The notes beneath the pieces were generated by a model. The model worked only from the letters and a program-made list of their open reading frames with translations, was not told the DNA's origin and ran no database searches. DNA of 64,000 nucleotides from Nocardioides sp. Kera G14 (GTDB lineage Bacteria > Actinomycetota > Actinomycetes > Propionibacteriales > Nocardioidaceae): positions 1,240,001 through 1,304,000 of the forward strand of contig NZ_CP085839.1 of assembly GCF_020715565.1 (NCBI RefSeq). The letters run 5' to 3'. Of the stretch, positions 61,824-64,000 are shown one piece after another (the first letter of the stretch is position 1; each line of letters opens with the position of its first letter). The position numbers were made by a program, and so were the translations under genes.

Positions 61824-62429
61824 ATGGCAGAGGTGGTCACCCTCATCGGCGACGTCGTCGACTCCGGCGGCGCACCTGATCGCCGCGCGCTCCACCGGGC
61901 GCTGAGCGCCGCGATCGCGGGGGTCAATGAGGCTTTTCGGCCGCTCACTCCGCTTCGTGTCACTGTCGGCGACGAGTTCCAGGGCGCGTTCGCGGCTTTG
62001 GGTCCCGCATTGCAGGCCACCCTTCGGCTGAGGCTGGCAATGGCTCCGTACGACGTCCGCTTCGGCCTCGGCCGCGGGACGGTCACGGTCCTCAGTGAAG
62101 AGCCACGCGTGGAGGACGGCCCCGGTTGGTGGGCTGCACGGGCCGCCATCGAGGAGGTCGCCACCCTGCAGCGCCGTGCGGCCACGCGGTCGGTCCGCAC
62201 GCTCTTCGACGACCCGGCCGTCAATGCGGCCCTTCTTCTCCGCGACGAGCTCCTCGCCCAGCTGGGTGACCACGACATGTCGGTGCTCTCCGACATGATC
62301 TCAGGAATGAGTCAGGAGCAGATCGCCGCGCGCCTGGGGGTGAGCCCGTCCGCGGTCTCGCAGCGCGTGCGTCGCGCCAGCCTGGGCGTGCTGCTCCGCT
62401 CCGACGAGCTGCTCGGCGGCCTCGCATGA
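61824..62429 (+). CDS. SatD-family regulatory protein
   Basis: A 201-residue protein. The SatD domain shows VTLIGDVVDSGGAPDRRALH, VTVGDEFQG and VRFGLGRGTVTVL; the C-terminus has a helix-turn-helix (MSQEQIAARLGVSPSAVSQRVRRA) resembling sigma region 4 or LuxR folds. It may bind the repeats in front of its own gene. Streptococcal SatD belongs to an acid-tolerance operon; the role here is unknown. Its stop overlaps the next ATG (ATGA). Confidence 0.85.
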   Translation: MAEVVTLIGDVVDSGGAPDRRALHRALSAAIAGVNEAFRPLTPLRVTVGDEFQGAFAALGPALQATLRLRLAMAPYDVRFGLGRGTVTVLSEEPRVEDGPGWWAARAAIEEVATLQRRAATRSVRTLFDDPAVNAALLLRDELLAQLGDHDMSVLSDMISGMSQEQIAARLGVSPSAVSQRVRRASLGVLLRSDELLGGLA

Positions 62430-63169
62430 TCTGGCTCGGGCTGCTCCTGCTGGGTCTCGGCATCGCCGACCTGCTGCATTCGGGGCGGCCGCTCCGGTGG
62501 ATGCCTGAGATCCTCGCCGCGCTGGTCACTGTCGGCGCCGGGCTCCTGGCGGGTTATAGCGACGCGAGTGAGGTGCTCGGCGAGGTCGCCGTCGCATTTG
62601 TGGTGCTGGCCTGGGGGAGCGCGGTCCGTCAGGGTTTCGGGCGAAGACTTCCCGGCCTGCCGCTCTCCGTGCTCGCCCTCGCCGTGGTGGGCGCGGTGCT
62701 CGTCAGCCCGCTCGGCGACAGCTCGGGCGGCCCGCTCGGCGACTGGTTGTCGCAGACCGAGGTGCCATGGCTGCGCAGCCTCGACGTGACACGTGCCGTG
62801 CTGCTCCTCGGCGCCTTCGTCGTGCAGGGCTCCACCGGCAATGTCGTCGTACGCCTCATCCTGCAGGCCACGCACACCGTTCCTCCCGCTCCCGCCGAGC
62901 AGCGCGAGGCCGGTCCGAGACTCAAGGGCGGCCGCCTGCTCGGCCCGATGGAGCGGCTCATCATCGTCGGCCTCGGGCTGTCCGGGAGCTTCACGGCGAT
63001 CGGCATCATCGTCGCCGCCAAGGGCCTGCTCCGCTTCCCCGAACTGCAGGCCGCGCGCGACGCGCACGAGGGCCCGAGCATCACCGAGGTGACCGAGTAC
63101 TTCCTCGTCGGCAACTTCGTCTCCTGGACCTTCGCACTCACCACGCTGGCCGTCATCGCGCACCGATAG
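62426..63169 (+). CDS. SatD-linked polytopic membrane protein
   Basis: A 247-residue membrane protein with about six to seven hydrophobic segments and conserved-looking polar stretches STGNVVVRLIL and AAKGLLRFPELQ, then TEYFLVGNFVSW near the end. This pairing with satD recurs in actinobacteria; function unknown. It is translationally coupled to satD and followed 10 bp later by glnA2, which has its own -10 box. Confidence 0.78.
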   Translation: MIWLGLLLLGLGIADLLHSGRPLRWMPEILAALVTVGAGLLAGYSDASEVLGEVAVAFVVLAWGSAVRQGFGRRLPGLPLSVLALAVVGAVLVSPLGDSSGGPLGDWLSQTEVPWLRSLDVTRAVLLLGAFVVQGSTGNVVVRLILQATHTVPPAPAEQREAGPRLKGGRLLGPMERLIIVGLGLSGSFTAIGIIVAAKGLLRFPELQAARDAHEGPSITEVTEYFLVGNFVSWTFALTTLAVIAHR

Positions 63170-63172
63170 GGT
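63167..63172 (+). promoter_or_regulatory. -10 box TAGGGT, leaderless start of glnA2
   Basis: It includes the TAG stop of the membrane protein gene and lies 7 nt before ATG 63180. Confidence 0.65.
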
Positions 63173-63179
63173 CAGCCCT

Positions 63180-64000
63180 ATGGGTAAGCAAGAGGACTTC
63201 GTCCTGAGGGCGCTCGAGGAGCGCGAGGTCCGATTCGTGCGGCTGTGGTTCACCGACGTGCTCGGGTTCCTCAAGTCCGTGGCGGTGGCGCCGGCCGAGC
63301 TGGAGGGCGCGTTCGCGGAGGGCATCGGTTTCGACGGCTCGGCGATCGAGGGCTTCAGCCGGATCTCCGAGTCCGACATGCTCGCCAAGCCCGACCCGCA
63401 GACCTTCCAGATCCTGCCCTGGCGCGAGACGGGGCCCGGCCCGTCGACGGCCCGCATGTTCTGCGACATCGTGATGCCGGACGGCTCCCCGTCGTACGCC
63501 GACCCCCGCTTCGTCCTCAAGCGGACGCTGTCGAAGGCGGCCGAGAAGGGTTTCACCTTCTACACGCACCCCGAGATCGAGTTCTACCTCTTCAAGGGCC
63601 AGCAGATACCGGGCCAGCTGCCCGAGCCGGTCGACTCGAGCGGCTACTTCGACCACACCGCGCAGGGCGAGGGCGCTGACTTCCGCCGCGAGGCGATCAC
63701 CAACCTCGAGGCGATGGGTATCAGCGTCGAGTTCAGCCACCACGAGGGCGGTCCCGGCCAGCAGGAGATCGACCTGCGCTACGCGGACGCGCTCTCGACG
63801 GCCGACAACGTCATGACCTTCCGCACCGTCGTCCGTGAGGTGGCGCTGAGCGAGGGTGTGTGGGCCTCCTTCATGCCCAAGCCCTTCACCCAGCACCCCG
63901 GCTCCGGCATGCACACCCATGTCAGCCTCTTCGAGGGCGACCAGAACGCCTTCCACGAGGCCGGTGCCGAGTACGGCCTTTCCCAGACCGGCCGCCAGTT
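63180..64000 (+). CDS. glnA2: Type I glutamine synthetase (GlnA2-like), 3' end outside window
   Basis: The frame is open to the window edge, giving the first 273 residues. FVRLWFTDVLGFLKSVAVAP and GIGFDGSAIEGFSRI are the GSI N-terminal domain; THPEIEFYLF and FSHHEGGPGQQEIDLRY hold metal-binding glutamates, and KPFTQHPGSGMHTHVSLF the ammonium/glutamate-site region. It joins ammonia to glutamate with ATP. The sequence matches the GlnA2 class (unadenylylated in mycobacteria) more than GlnA1. The catalytic C-terminal part is not visible. Confidence 0.95.
   Translation, partial: MGKQEDFVLRALEEREVRFVRLWFTDVLGFLKSVAVAPAELEGAFAEGIGFDGSAIEGFSRISESDMLAKPDPQTFQILPWRETGPGPSTARMFCDIVMPDGSPSYADPRFVLKRTLSKAAEKGFTFYTHPEIEFYLFKGQQIPGQLPEPVDSSGYFDHTAQGEGADFRREAITNLEAMGISVEFSHHEGGPGQQEIDLRYADALSTADNVMTFRTVVREVALSEGVWASFMPKPFTQHPGSGMHTHVSLFEGDQNAFHEAGAEYGLSQTGRQ

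Overview
The window is high-GC throughout and its protein content is that of an actinobacterium, most like the Nocardioides/Propionibacteriales group: furA-katG, DUF222-HNH endonucleases, an ECF/YcnI/CopC-CopD copper-type locus, cobalamin-riboswitch control of class I ribonucleotide reductase, a GlnA2-type glutamine synthetase, and many starts with a TANNNT box only 6-8 nt upstream (leaderless transcription). That assignment is inference from gene content. I see no tRNA, CRISPR array, insertion sequence or prophage.

Layout. 1-5800: furA (5' cut)-katG, a GNAT acetyltransferase, an acyl-CoA ligase and a convergent HNH protein. 5900-10450: Nif3-like protein, zinc-ribbon coiled-coil protein, histidine phosphatase, YaaA, RNB-family ribonuclease. 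10435-14675: a copper-type locus with an ECF sigma factor, YcnI, a membrane protein with a His-rich motif, and one protein that fuses a zf-HC2 anti-sigma-like domain to CopC and CopD. 14681-21881: rhodanese, cobT, cobS, then leftward nrdB, nrdA, a cobalamin riboswitch, cobU, a gutted cobQ and a 2H phosphoesterase. The nrdA and cobQ genes both carry large internal deletions. 21900-25310: two SDR genes sharing a 32-bp upstream repeat, two single-span microproteins, a DoxX-like protein and an L,D-transpeptidase. 25313-31774: NERD protein, a second DUF222-HNH protein, and a flavin monooxygenase/serine hydrolase/acyl-CoA ligase locus around a KstR-like operator. 31782-32145: RNase P RNA. 32237-38540: GGDEF protein, TPR protein, trypsin-like protease, and the transglutaminase/alpha-E/ATP-grasp cluster. 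38544-43125: response regulator, histidine kinase, ABC permease and ATPase operon, then a sugar dehydrogenase-like secreted protein.

43234-57944 is a complete surface-polysaccharide locus of the Wzx/Wzy type: a phosphoglycosyltransferase fused to a WecG/TagA domain, a second phosphoglycosyltransferase, a Wzz/BY-kinase-like protein with a broken Walker A motif, glycosyltransferases, a deacetylase, a flippase, an O-antigen-ligase-like polymerase, a GH6 glycosidase, an odd response regulator with a Pro-Glu linker, and an acyltransferase. 57955-64000: panB, a membrane protein, glutamine-dependent NAD synthetase, a SatD-like protein with a membrane partner, and the start of glnA2.

Most notable signals: the damaged nrdA and cobQ; the single-chain anti-sigma/CopC/CopD protein with a perfectly symmetric pair of GGGAAC promoters next to it; the shared SDR promoter repeat; the KstR-like divergent operator; and the degenerate signalling proteins in the polysaccharide locus.
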